Source: JAENVT01 sp963720775
GTDB taxonomy: Bacteria; Actinomycetota; Acidimicrobiia; Acidimicrobiales; Ilumatobacteraceae
Reading direction: 5' to 3'
DNA length: 64,000 nucleotides
Assembly: GCA_963720775.1 (NCBI GenBank)
Contig: CAVRGR010000006.1
Coordinates: 744,001 to 808,000 of the forward strand
Of this stretch, positions 18,710 through 26,623 are shown piece after piece (within the stretch, counting starts at the first letter, position 1; each line of letters opens with the position of its first letter). A program made the translations under genes and the position numbers. The notes under the pieces are model-generated. The model did not search any database, was not told the DNA's origin, and was given only the letters and a program-made list of their open reading frames with translations.

Positions 18710-19968
18710 CCGAGACCTCCAACCTCGCGGCTCCGGCGCGGGTCAGTGACCCCGAGCGCATGCGTCGCTGGCGCATGGTTCTCGGCGCTGCCGAGACCAA
18801 CGACGCCGACGGAACCGGTGCCGGCCGCGGCGCGACCGGTGTGCAACTCGACGGCAACGATGCGCGCATCGATGCCGCGCTCGCCGCGGTGTACGACACC
18901 ACGTCGGGTCGACGTGGTGGCAGTGGCCGTGCTGGTGGTCTCGGATCCTCGGCGCCATCCGTGGCTCGCTGGCTCGGCGACATTCGCCGCTACTTCCCGA
19001 CTTCGGTGGTGCAGGTGCTGCAGCGCGATGCAATCGATCGGCTCAACCTCCGCCAGCTCCTGCTCGAGCCCGAGATGCTCCGCGCCGTCGAGCCCGACCT
19101 GCACCTGGTCACCCTGTTGGTCGAGCTCAACAAGCTGCTCCCCGCCACGACGCGCATCACCGCTCGCCAGGTCGTCGCCCAGGTCGTCGCCCAGATCGAG
19201 CAGCGGCTCGCCTCGCGTACGAAACAAGCAGTGCACGGCGCCCTCGCCCGCAGCCAGCGCAGCAATCGTCCTCGCCTCGGCGACATCGACTGGACCCGCA
19301 CCATCCACGCCAACCTGCGCCACTACCTGCCTGCGCAGCACACCGTCGTGCCCGCGCGGCTGATCGGCTACGGCCGTCGCCAACGCAGCCTGTCGCGCGA
19401 CGTGATCGTGGCCATCGATCAGTCGGGCAGCATGGCCGACAGCGTGGTCTACGCCGCCGTGTTCGGTGCGGTGCTGGCTTCGATGCCGGCGCTGCGCACG
19501 AGCGTTGTCGCGTTCGATTCAGCCGTCGCCGACCTCACGCCGTTGTTGCAGGACCCGGTCGAGGTCCTGTTCGGGGTGCAGTTGGGCGGCGGCACCGACA
19601 TCGCCCAGGCGATCGGCTATTGCCAGCGGTTGGTCACGCGGCCCGCCGACACCGTGCTGGTGCTGGTGAGTGATCTGTACGAAGGGGGCAATGCCGGTCT
19701 GCTGCATCAGCGTGTCGCCTCGCTGTGCCGCGCCGGCGTCAGCGTGTTGGTGCTGCTGGCGCTCAGCGACGAAGGTGCGCCGGCCTACGATCACGCGCGA
19801 GCCGCCGCACTCGCAGAGCTCGGCGTTCCGTCGTTGGCGTGCACACCCGAGGCGTTTCCCGAGTTGTTGGCCGCTGCGCTCGAGCGACGCGATGTCGGTC
19901 GCTGGGCCAACGAACACGGCCTGCACACCGCAGTGCCGGCAGCGGGTGGCCCGAGTCACGCCTGCTGA
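18706..19968 (+). CDS. VWA-domain protein (CoxE/ViaA-like), MoxR partner
   Basis: 420 aa. A helical N-terminal region (about 85-230) is followed by a von Willebrand A domain with a full MIDAS start DQSGSMADS (238-246), a Thr in GGGTDIAQAI and the Asp in LVLVSDLYEGG. This is the metal-dependent ligand-binding fold that MoxR ATPases act with (as RavA-ViaA or CoxD-CoxE). It is cytosolic, with no signal or membrane segment. The ATG overlaps the reconstructed DUF5682 stop (ATGA), which both confirms the start and places it last in the cassette. Its 3' end overlaps the converging acyl-CoA dehydrogenase by 13 nt. Confidence 0.88.
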   Translation: MTETSNLAAPARVSDPERMRRWRMVLGAAETNDADGTGAGRGATGVQLDGNDARIDAALAAVYDTTSGRRGGSGRAGGLGSSAPSVARWLGDIRRYFPTSVVQVLQRDAIDRLNLRQLLLEPEMLRAVEPDLHLVTLLVELNKLLPATTRITARQVVAQVVAQIEQRLASRTKQAVHGALARSQRSNRPRLGDIDWTRTIHANLRHYLPAQHTVVPARLIGYGRRQRSLSRDVIVAIDQSGSMADSVVYAAVFGAVLASMPALRTSVVAFDSAVADLTPLLQDPVEVLFGVQLGGGTDIAQAIGYCQRLVTRPADTVLVLVSDLYEGGNAGLLHQRVASLCRAGVSVLVLLALSDEGAPAYDHARAAALAELGVPSLACTPEAFPELLAAALERRDVGRWANEHGLHTAVPAAGGPSHAC

Positions 19969-21221
19969 GTGCCCACCTTCAGATCACGGAACGGCGACTT
20001 CGAGTCGATGCCCGGCTCCTTGGGCAGGCCGAGCACTCGTTCACCCACGATGTTGCGCATCACCTCGTCGCTGCCGCCGGCGATCCTGCCGCCGGGCGTG
20101 CCGAGAACGAGCATCGCCCAGGCGTAGGTTCCCCACTCGCCGGTGTCGGCGATCAACTTCGGGCCGAGCACGTGCGACACGAAGTCGCCGAGGCGGCGCA
20201 GGTTCAAGGTTCCGGCCAGCTTGGCGATGCTCATCTCCGGCCCGGGCAACTGGCCGGCCTTGATCTTGTCCATCGCCCGCTGGTTGTTGTAGCTCGACAC
20301 GCGGGCGTTGATGATGAGATCGGCGAGACGATCACGAACGATCGGGTCGTCGCCGAGCCCGAGGTGCCGCACCATCTCCACCGCCCGCGCGTACAGGTTG
20401 ATGCCTCCGCCACCCCCGCCCCCGGCGCCGATCGCCGCCCGCTCGTTCATCAAGGTGGTCAGGGCCACGGCCCAACCGTTGTTGACGTCACCCAGACGAT
20501 CGCGGTCGGGCACGCGTACATCGTTGAAGAAGACCTCGTTGAAGCTGGCACCACCGGTCATCTGCCGCAACGGCCGCACCTCGACGCCGGGTGCCTTCAT
20601 GTCGACGACGAAGCCGGTGAGACCCTTGTGCTTGGGGAGGTCCGGATCGGTGCGAGCGATGATCTCGCCGATGTCGCTGTAGTGCGCGCCGGTCGTCCAC
20701 ACCTTCTGACCGGAGATCACCCATTCCTCGCCGTCGCGGACTGCTCTGGTCTGCAGGCTGGCGAGGTCGCTGCCGGCACCCGGCTCGCTGAACAGCTGGC
20801 ACGCAACCAGATCGGCACGGTACATCTTGCGGAGATACGCCTGCTTGGCGCTTTCACTGCCGTGGGCCAGGATCGTCGGCGCCACCATCCCCAACCCGAT
20901 GGTGAACGCCGCCTGATTGGGAACCTGGTACTGCGCTTCGAGCGCGCTCCACGCTTTCTCGTGGGCGCCGGGCAGGCCGCGGCCGCCGTAGGCGACCGGG
21001 CCGGTGATCCATCCGAACCCTGCGTCGAACTTCTTGCCGCGCCACTCGCAGGCGCGGTGCAGATCGTTGCGTTCGTCGGTGCGACTGCGTTCTTCGAACA
21101 TCGCCACCTTGTCGGAGCCCTCTCCCCAGACGAACTTTCGCTCGGCCTCCTTCTTGGGAACGGTGGCGTCGAGGAACTGGCGGGCCTGGTCCGCGAACGC
21201 TTCGAGTGAGATCTCCGACAT
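19956..21221 (-). CDS. Acyl-CoA dehydrogenase
   Basis: 421 aa FAD enzyme of the acyl-CoA dehydrogenase family. Seen: LVACQLFSEPGAGSDLASLQ (FAD/substrate signature, near 135), GEEWVISGQKVWTTGAHYSD (near 165), a glycine run GGGGGGG near 270, and the C-terminal GTPGGRIAGGSDEVMRNIVGERVLGLP signature. The aminoacyl length and TTGAHYSD motif fit the group acting on steroid side chains or branched acyl-CoAs better than the classical short-chain enzymes (inference). Start ATG 21221. No electron-transfer flavoprotein genes are nearby. Confidence 0.9.
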   Translation of the reverse strand: MSEISLEAFADQARQFLDATVPKKEAERKFVWGEGSDKVAMFEERSRTDERNDLHRACEWRGKKFDAGFGWITGPVAYGGRGLPGAHEKAWSALEAQYQVPNQAAFTIGLGMVAPTILAHGSESAKQAYLRKMYRADLVACQLFSEPGAGSDLASLQTRAVRDGEEWVISGQKVWTTGAHYSDIGEIIARTDPDLPKHKGLTGFVVDMKAPGVEVRPLRQMTGGASFNEVFFNDVRVPDRDRLGDVNNGWAVALTTLMNERAAIGAGGGGGGGINLYARAVEMVRHLGLGDDPIVRDRLADLIINARVSSYNNQRAMDKIKAGQLPGPEMSIAKLAGTLNLRRLGDFVSHVLGPKLIADTGEWGTYAWAMLVLGTPGGRIAGGSDEVMRNIVGERVLGLPKEPGIDSKSPFRDLKVGTQQA

Positions 21222-21295
21222 GTCCGAACGGTAATTGTGAGCCCGCCCATGTGACGAAGCCGCCAGGCCTTCCTCACCCGTGGCAGAGTACGGAG

Positions 21296-22060
21296 ATGGA
21301 TCTCAACGCCTACCTGGCAGTGCTGGCAGCAGAGGCCACCGTGCTGGCATCGGCCGCGGAGGAGGCAGGACTCGACGCCGACGTGCCCACTTGCCCGGGC
21401 TGGGCGGTGGCCGACCTGGTCCTTCACCTCGGCGAAGTTCATCGGTGGGCCACCGCCACCGTCGCCGGCAAGGCCACCAAGCTGAGTGACGTGCCGCCCG
21501 ATTTCCTCGGGCCCCTTCCGGGCCGGGCCGAATCGATCGAGTGGTTCCGCAACGGTGCCACCAGGCTCTGCGACACGCTCGCTGCTGCCGATTCATCGGT
21601 GGCCTATCCCGCCTTCCTGAACGACCCGATCACCCCGCCGCTGCTGTTCTGGGCCCGTCGCCAGACGCTGGAGACGAGTGTGCATCGTGTTGATGCCGAG
21701 TCGGCCGCGGGCCGCTGCACAGGCCTGGCTCCCGACGTGGCCATCGACGGGATCGACGAGTTCCTCACCGGTTTCCTGCCCAGATCGCGTACGAAGGTGC
21801 ACGCCGATGCGCCGCGCGCGCTGCAGGTTGCACCGGACTACAGCGATCGCCGCTGGATCGTCACGATCAGCGACGAGCTGCCAGTCACGGCACGCGTCGA
21901 ACCAGGCGCGGCCGTGGCCGCACACTGCACGATCGGCGGATCGTCCAGTGACATCTATCTAGCGCTGTGGAATCGGGCCTCGCTCGATTCGGTGTCGGTC
22001 GCCGGTGATCACACCGTGATCGACATGCTGCGCGACAACGTGCGCATCCGCTGGGGTTGA
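21296..22060 (+). CDS. Maleylpyruvate-isomerase-family, mycothiol-dependent-type protein
   Basis: 254 aa. N-terminal DinB-like four-helix domain (about 1-150) with VPTCPGWAVADLVLHLGEVHRWATA, containing the metal-binding His, and WARRQTLETSVHRVDAESAAG with the second conserved His pair; the C-terminal MDMPI-like beta domain has AVAAHCTIGGSSSDIYLALWNR. Family members bind a divalent metal and some use mycothiol; the substrate is unknown. Start ATG 21296. It is divergent from the acyl-CoA dehydrogenase with 74 nt between them. Confidence 0.85.
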   Translation: MDLNAYLAVLAAEATVLASAAEEAGLDADVPTCPGWAVADLVLHLGEVHRWATATVAGKATKLSDVPPDFLGPLPGRAESIEWFRNGATRLCDTLAAADSSVAYPAFLNDPITPPLLFWARRQTLETSVHRVDAESAAGRCTGLAPDVAIDGIDEFLTGFLPRSRTKVHADAPRALQVAPDYSDRRWIVTISDELPVTARVEPGAAVAAHCTIGGSSSDIYLALWNRASLDSVSVAGDHTVIDMLRDNVRIRWG

Positions 22061-22145
22061 GTCCGCCGGCGCGTCCAGCCGAATGTGTACGTGGTCTGCA
22101 TCGAAAGGTGAGCGTAGGGCGGTGCGGCCACTAGGGTCGTGACCC

Positions 22146-22598
22146 ATGGGACAACAGGTCGCAGTCGTCGAGAAGCCCAGCCCGCGTCCGGGCCTGCTGC
22201 GACTGGAGACCAATCGCAGCATCACCGGTATGGGCCACGAGCGGTTCACGTCGATGAACGACGCGGTCGGCCCGCGCCCGGCAGCGGTCCTCGCCCGGCA
22301 ACTGCTGTCGACCGGCAAAGTCGATTCGGTGCACATGTACGGCAACATCATCTCCGTCGACGTCGCCAAGGGATTCACCGGCGACGGCCTGGCCGACGTC
22401 GTGCGAAGCATGTACCAGTACTGGAAACCGGGCATGGAGATGCCCACGTTCGACGCGCCTGCCGAGGAAGCGACGCCTGCCGCTGTTGCCACCGATGGTG
22501 GAAGTGGCGAAGTGGCCTCGGCGTACACCCAACGCGTGCCGCAGTCGTTGCGCGACCGCAGCGCGGCGGCGCTGGCCAAGTGGCAGAGCACCCGCTGA
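22146..22598 (+). CDS. Nfu/NifU N-terminal-domain-like small protein
   Basis: 150 aa. Residues about 10-95 resemble the Nfu N-terminal scaffold domain: LRLETNRSITGMGHERFTS, RPAAVLARQLLSTGKVDSVHMYGNIISVDVAKG. The C-terminal CxxC iron-sulfur domain of Nfu is missing, and an Ala/Glu-rich tail replaces it (EEATPAAVATDGG). This could be an Fe-S cluster accessory protein, but that is an inference from partial similarity. A TAGGGT -10-like box (22132-22137) stands 8 nt before the ATG. The GGDEF-EAL gene follows after 41 nt. Confidence 0.6.
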   Translation: MGQQVAVVEKPSPRPGLLRLETNRSITGMGHERFTSMNDAVGPRPAAVLARQLLSTGKVDSVHMYGNIISVDVAKGFTGDGLADVVRSMYQYWKPGMEMPTFDAPAEEATPAAVATDGGSGEVASAYTQRVPQSLRDRSAAALAKWQSTR

Positions 22599-22639
22599 GC
22601 GCGATTCAAGACGCAACAAGCGCCGACCGATAGAAGGGT

Positions 22640-24949
22640 GTGAAGACTCGGGAACCGTCAGCTCATCGCGTCACGGTGTTCCTGGCCATCGCCCTCGTCG
22701 GCGCCTCGCTGTACTTCACGGTCATCCACGGCACCGCCGGGCAGGTGTACTGGGATGTCGCCGTTGGGGCCATGCTGACCTGCGGCTTTGTCGTCGCCTC
22801 GGGCCTCGAGCGGCACCGCTCGGCATGGCTCATGGTGCTGGTCGGTCAGGCGTGCTTCCTGATCGGTGACGTGTGCTTCATGCTGCTGGAGAACGTCTTC
22901 CACAGCGACGCCTACCCGAACGTCGGCGACATCTTCTACGTCGCTGGTTACCCCTTCATCGCCGCCGGTCTCGTCATGCTGCTGCGTTCGCGAGGCGGTG
23001 CCCGTGACATCGGCGGCGTGATCGACGGATTCATCGTTGCCACGAGTGCCGGCGTGCTGCTGTGGGTCTTCTTCGCCGAGCCGACGGCTCTTGATCAAAG
23101 CCTTCCCGTGTTCGAGCGCCTCATCAGCGTCGCCTACCCGGCAGGAGATCTGCTGCTGATCGCGATCGTCGCCCAACTGGCGGTGCGGCAGGTTCGCAGG
23201 CAGGCACCCTATTGGATAGTCGCCGCCGGGCTGATGGCGTTGCTGGTCGCTGACCTCGGCTACCTGTACCAATCGGTCTACGGCTCGTACTCGGAGCGCG
23301 ATCCCGTCGACTTCGGCTGGTGGATCAGCTATGCCCTCATCGTCGCCGTGCTGTTGCATCCCCGTGTCGGCGAGATCGCAGCTGCTCCGCTGAAGGCGAA
23401 GCCTCGCCTGTCGCCGCGCCGCATCGTCGTGCTGTCGTTGGTGACCGTGGCCGCGCCGTTGACGATTGCGGCTCGTTCTGCCGCCGGGGCGACGTTGCAA
23501 CTGCCCGCACTTCTCGGTGGAACCGTCGTGCTGTTCGCGCTCGTCGTCTTGCGGCTCGTGGTGATGGCGAGAGAGCTGGACAGCAGCCGTGGTCAGTTGC
23601 TTCACGAAGCCACTCATGATGCGTTGACGGGATTGGCCAACCGCACGCTGTTCGACGAGCACGTCGAGCGAACACTGGCGAACGGTGTGCCGGCGGCTGT
23701 GCTGTGCCTCGATCTCGACGACTTCAAGTTGGTCAACGACAGCCTCGGCCATCCGGCCGGTGATGCAGTGCTGCAGGTGATCGGCCAGCGCCTGTTGGGT
23801 CTGCTGCGCCCCGGTGACGCCGTGGCGCGCCTGGGCGGCGACGAGTTCGTGATGCTGGTCAGTGGCTTCGACCCGTCCGCGGGAGGCGCTGCAGCACAGC
23901 GAGCGCTCTCCTCGATCCGCCAGCCGATCGGGCTTCCCGGCGGCCGGACAGTGCACACGAACGTGTCCGTCGGCATTGCTCACAGCAGCAACGACAGTTC
24001 GGTCGAAGCCCTGTTACGAGACGCCGACATCGCCATGTATCTGGCCAAGCGATCGGGCAAGGGCCATCACGAGGTGTTCCAGCCGGGCATGCGCCAGGAC
24101 GTGATGGATCGCCTGGAGCTGCGTGCAGAACTGGGTGATGCGCTGGCCCGTCGCGAGTTCGTGCTGCACTACCAACCGATCGTCGAGGTGACGTCGGGCC
24201 GACCGGTCGGTGTCGAAGCGTTGTTGCGTTGGGACCACCCCCGTCGCGGCAGGGTCGAGCCGATGCAGTTCATCCCGCTCGCCGAAGAGACCGAGTTGAT
24301 CATTCCCATCGGCCGTTGGGTGCTGAAGGAGGCATGCCGCCGTGCGGTGGAGCTCGACCCTCGCCCGGGCGGACTGGAGATCGCCGTCAACGTGTCGGCT
24401 GTGCAGTTGCGCGATGGCGGTCTTGTCGACGATGTGCTCGGCGCCCTCAACAGCAGCGGACTCGATCCGTCGCGACTGATCCTGGAACTGACCGAGTCGG
24501 CTGTGGTCAACGACATCGAAGCGGCCGCGATCACGCTGTGCGAGCTGCGCACGCATGGCGTGCGCATCGCTCTCGACGACTTCGGCGCCGGATATGCATC
24601 GCTGCGGCACCTGCGGGCGTTTCCAGTCGACATCGTCAAGCTCGATCGCAGCTTCGTCGTGAGCAGCCTGGAGAACGATTCGACGGTGCTGAGCAGCCTG
24701 ATCAGCATGGCGTCCAGTCTCGGGATGGAAACCGTGGGGGAGGGCATCGAGGAGCCTGGTCAACTCGACATGTTGCGCACCCTGAACTGCCGGTACGCGC
24801 AGGGCTACCTGATCGCCAGGCCAATGTCCTCGGATCGTCTCGACGACGTCTACGCGATCGGCGATGTGGCCGATGAGCGGGTTGAGGACGACGAGTTGGA
24901 AGAACGAACACTTGTTCGATACACTGAAGAAGGTGCTGTCACTCGCTGA
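22640..24949 (+). CDS. Membrane GGDEF-EAL c-di-GMP enzyme
   Basis: 769 aa. About eight hydrophobic segments in residues 10-310 form a membrane sensor module of unknown ligand. The GGDEF domain (about 322-480) has DALTGLANR, the intact active motif GGDEF (399-403) and the inhibitory site RPGD (390-393) five residues before it. The EAL domain (about 490-745) has EALLRW (526-531), DDFGAGYASL (646-655) and KLDRSF (667-672), all residues needed for phosphodiesterase activity. Both making and breaking of c-di-GMP are thus possible. GTG start with AGAAGG upstream. The last 46 nt contain the SOS box, -10 and GTG start of imuA. Confidence 0.92.
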   Translation: MKTREPSAHRVTVFLAIALVGASLYFTVIHGTAGQVYWDVAVGAMLTCGFVVASGLERHRSAWLMVLVGQACFLIGDVCFMLLENVFHSDAYPNVGDIFYVAGYPFIAAGLVMLLRSRGGARDIGGVIDGFIVATSAGVLLWVFFAEPTALDQSLPVFERLISVAYPAGDLLLIAIVAQLAVRQVRRQAPYWIVAAGLMALLVADLGYLYQSVYGSYSERDPVDFGWWISYALIVAVLLHPRVGEIAAAPLKAKPRLSPRRIVVLSLVTVAAPLTIAARSAAGATLQLPALLGGTVVLFALVVLRLVVMARELDSSRGQLLHEATHDALTGLANRTLFDEHVERTLANGVPAAVLCLDLDDFKLVNDSLGHPAGDAVLQVIGQRLLGLLRPGDAVARLGGDEFVMLVSGFDPSAGGAAAQRALSSIRQPIGLPGGRTVHTNVSVGIAHSSNDSSVEALLRDADIAMYLAKRSGKGHHEVFQPGMRQDVMDRLELRAELGDALARREFVLHYQPIVEVTSGRPVGVEALLRWDHPRRGRVEPMQFIPLAEETELIIPIGRWVLKEACRRAVELDPRPGGLEIAVNVSAVQLRDGGLVDDVLGALNSSGLDPSRLILELTESAVVNDIEAAAITLCELRTHGVRIALDDFGAGYASLRHLRAFPVDIVKLDRSFVVSSLENDSTVLSSLISMASSLGMETVGEGIEEPGQLDMLRTLNCRYAQGYLIARPMSSDRLDDVYAIGDVADERVEDDELEERTLVRYTEEGAVTR
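24904..24919 (+). promoter_or_regulatory. LexA/SOS box of imuA
   Basis: ACGAAC-ACTT-GTTCGA matches the actinobacterial SOS operator GAAC-N4-GTTC with good flanks. It is followed at once by a -10 element TACACT (24920-24925) and 7 nt later by the GTG of imuA, so LexA bound here would block the polymerase. The whole site lies inside the 3' end of the GGDEF-EAL gene. Confidence 0.85.
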
Positions 24950-25709
24950 ACGCTTCCCTGCGCTGACATCCGTCGCTGCCAGTGAGCGCACCTTGCCGGT
25001 GCACGAGTCGCTCGTCGAGTTGCTGCCGTCACTGCAGCGTGGTTCCACTGTGGCCTGCAACGGCCGGGCTGCGGTGTCGTTGGCAATGGCACTGGCCACA
25101 GCGCCATCGCGTGAAGGGGCATGGGTCGGTGTGGCCGGCCTCCCCGAGTTCGGCATCCGCGCCGCCGTCGACATGGGGATGGCGTTGGAGCGGTTGGTCA
25201 TGGTCGCCGGTGACCCGATGTGGGTCGACGTGCTGGCGGCGATGATCGACGGGTTCGATCTCGTCCTGATCGGCCAGCGAGTCGGCCGTCTCGGCGCGGG
25301 TGCCGTTCGCCGACTGCAGGCCAGGGTGCAGTCGCGAGGTGTCGTGTTGCTCACGGTGGGAGTGCCGTCGTTGGGCGCCGACCTCCAACTGACTGCCGAC
25401 GGCGACCACTGGGTCGGCCTCGGCGACGGTCATGGCGTGGCAACCGGGCGGCGCGTCATGCTCGAGCTGGCTGGCAGGCGCATGCCCCGTTCTCGACGGG
25501 CGTCGATGTGGCTGCCCGATGCCTTCGGGCACATCGCGCCTTCTCAGGAGCACTCAACACTGAGTCGAACGGAACTTCGACATCAGGTGCTCGCCGGCAG
25601 TGACCGGCACGTAGCTGGGCAGTTCGCCGTCGGCGAGACAGCTCGGGATGCATTCGATCACTGCGTCCCAATTGGCGTTGTGGAAGAAGGCGATCGACTG
25701 CCGGCGTGA
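24933..25709 (+). CDS. imuA: ImuA-type SOS mutagenesis accessory protein
   Basis: 258 aa, RecA-like fold without a clear Walker A motif, as in the actinobacterial ImuA' group. Seen: RTLPVHESLVELLPSLQRGSTVACNG near the N-terminus, a WVGVAGLPEFGIRAAVDMG segment and LERLVMVAGDPMWVDVLAAMIDGFDLVLIG, the usual ImuA core. The protein links RecA to ImuB and DnaE2 in translesion synthesis. The GTG start is placed 7 nt after the TACACT box because the SOS box sits directly upstream; a transcript without leader is likely. The 3' end overlaps the converging oxygenase gene by 156 nt, which is unusual; the last 50 residues may be an artefact of an indel. Confidence 0.78.
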   Translation: MLSLAERFPALTSVAASERTLPVHESLVELLPSLQRGSTVACNGRAAVSLAMALATAPSREGAWVGVAGLPEFGIRAAVDMGMALERLVMVAGDPMWVDVLAAMIDGFDLVLIGQRVGRLGAGAVRRLQARVQSRGVVLLTVGVPSLGADLQLTADGDHWVGLGDGHGVATGRRVMLELAGRRMPRSRRASMWLPDAFGHIAPSQEHSTLSRTELRHQVLAGSDRHVAGQFAVGETARDAFDHCVPIGVVEEGDRLPA

Positions 25710-26517
25710 GCGTGCAGCGACATCGATCGGTGGCGTCACCACTCGATGCAGCGTCGAGTGCCAACGGTCATTGGTCCAGCGGGCCATCGCGTCACCGAGG
25801 TTGATGATGAACGAGCCCGGCACGAGCGGCACGGCGGTCCAACGATCCTCGACCAGCACCTCCAAACCCCCTGGAGAGTCGTCGGCGCGCAGAACGGTCA
25901 CCGTGCCGTAGTCGGTGTGGGCGCCGGCGCGGAGTTGACCGGCCCGTGGCGCTTCGGTCAGTGCCGGGTAGTTGAGCACGCGCAGCGCGCTCGGTGTGTC
26001 GATCGATGCGCGAGTCGAAGAAGTTGCCCGGCAGCTGCAACGCTTCCGCGAACAGAGTCATCAGGCGAACGACGAAACCAGCCATCGCCAGGTAGTACGC
26101 CTCCATCGCCGATTGGAACTCGGGACACGCAGGAGGCCACGGTGTTGGTTCGTAGACGAACGTCTCGGCCGGGTCGGCCGAGACGCGATCCGGCACTTCG
26201 ATCGGGCCCATCGAGAACGTCTCTTTCAGGTCGGGCGGGGTGTCGGCGCCCAAAGACGCCGCCAACCGCTCGCCTTGCACCGGCGCGTAGCCGTAGGGGT
26301 AGCCGGCATAGGGCATCGCCACCGCCATCTTGTCGGCCGCAGGAAGATCGAAGAACCTCGTTGCAGCCGTCCAGGCCGTGTCGATCACGCGCTGGTCGAC
26401 TCCGTGATTGGTCACCACGAGGAAGCCGGTGTGCTCGCAGGCGCCGGCGATCAGCGTCGTCGCCTGTGGGTCACGGAGATCGATCACCGGGACGGTGACC
26501 AAACGGTCGGTCGTCAC
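25554..26517 (-). CDS. Isopenicillin-N-synthase-like Fe(II)/2-oxoglutarate oxygenase, frameshifted
   Basis: Two overlapping frames make one protein of about 320 aa. The 5' part (GTG 26517) has VPVIDLRDPQATTLIAGACEHTGFLVVTNHGV; the 3' part has GQLRAGAHTDYGTVTVL, the iron ligands in HTD and the later His in STLHRVVTP, then the family C-terminus VTAGEHLMSKF. The junction lies at about 25998: …DRHT, one extra base, …SALRVLNYPALTE. Family members oxidise small molecules with O2 and 2-oxoglutarate; the substrate is unknown. The GTG lies a short distance from a -10-like AACTGT, and a TTGACA -35 falls in the palindrome at 26551-26570. Confidence 0.78.
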
Positions 26518-26550
26518 CGTGCCAGCATGACAGTTGGCGCGGTTCCAAAA

Positions 26551-26570
26551 GCTGTCAAGGGGTTGACAGC
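26551..26570. promoter_or_regulatory. Palindrome between divergent genes carrying -35 boxes on both strands
   Basis: Perfect inverted repeat: arms GCTGTCAA and TTGACAGC around GGGG. Each arm contains TTGACA reading outwards, so the same element can serve as -35 for GH15 (+) and for the oxygenase (-), and it is also a good candidate operator for a dimeric regulator. Confidence 0.6.
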
Positions 26571-26623
26571 GTCCGAATCGCCGACACATCATGCACTGGG
26601 GGACCTGAACTGAGGGAGGAACG

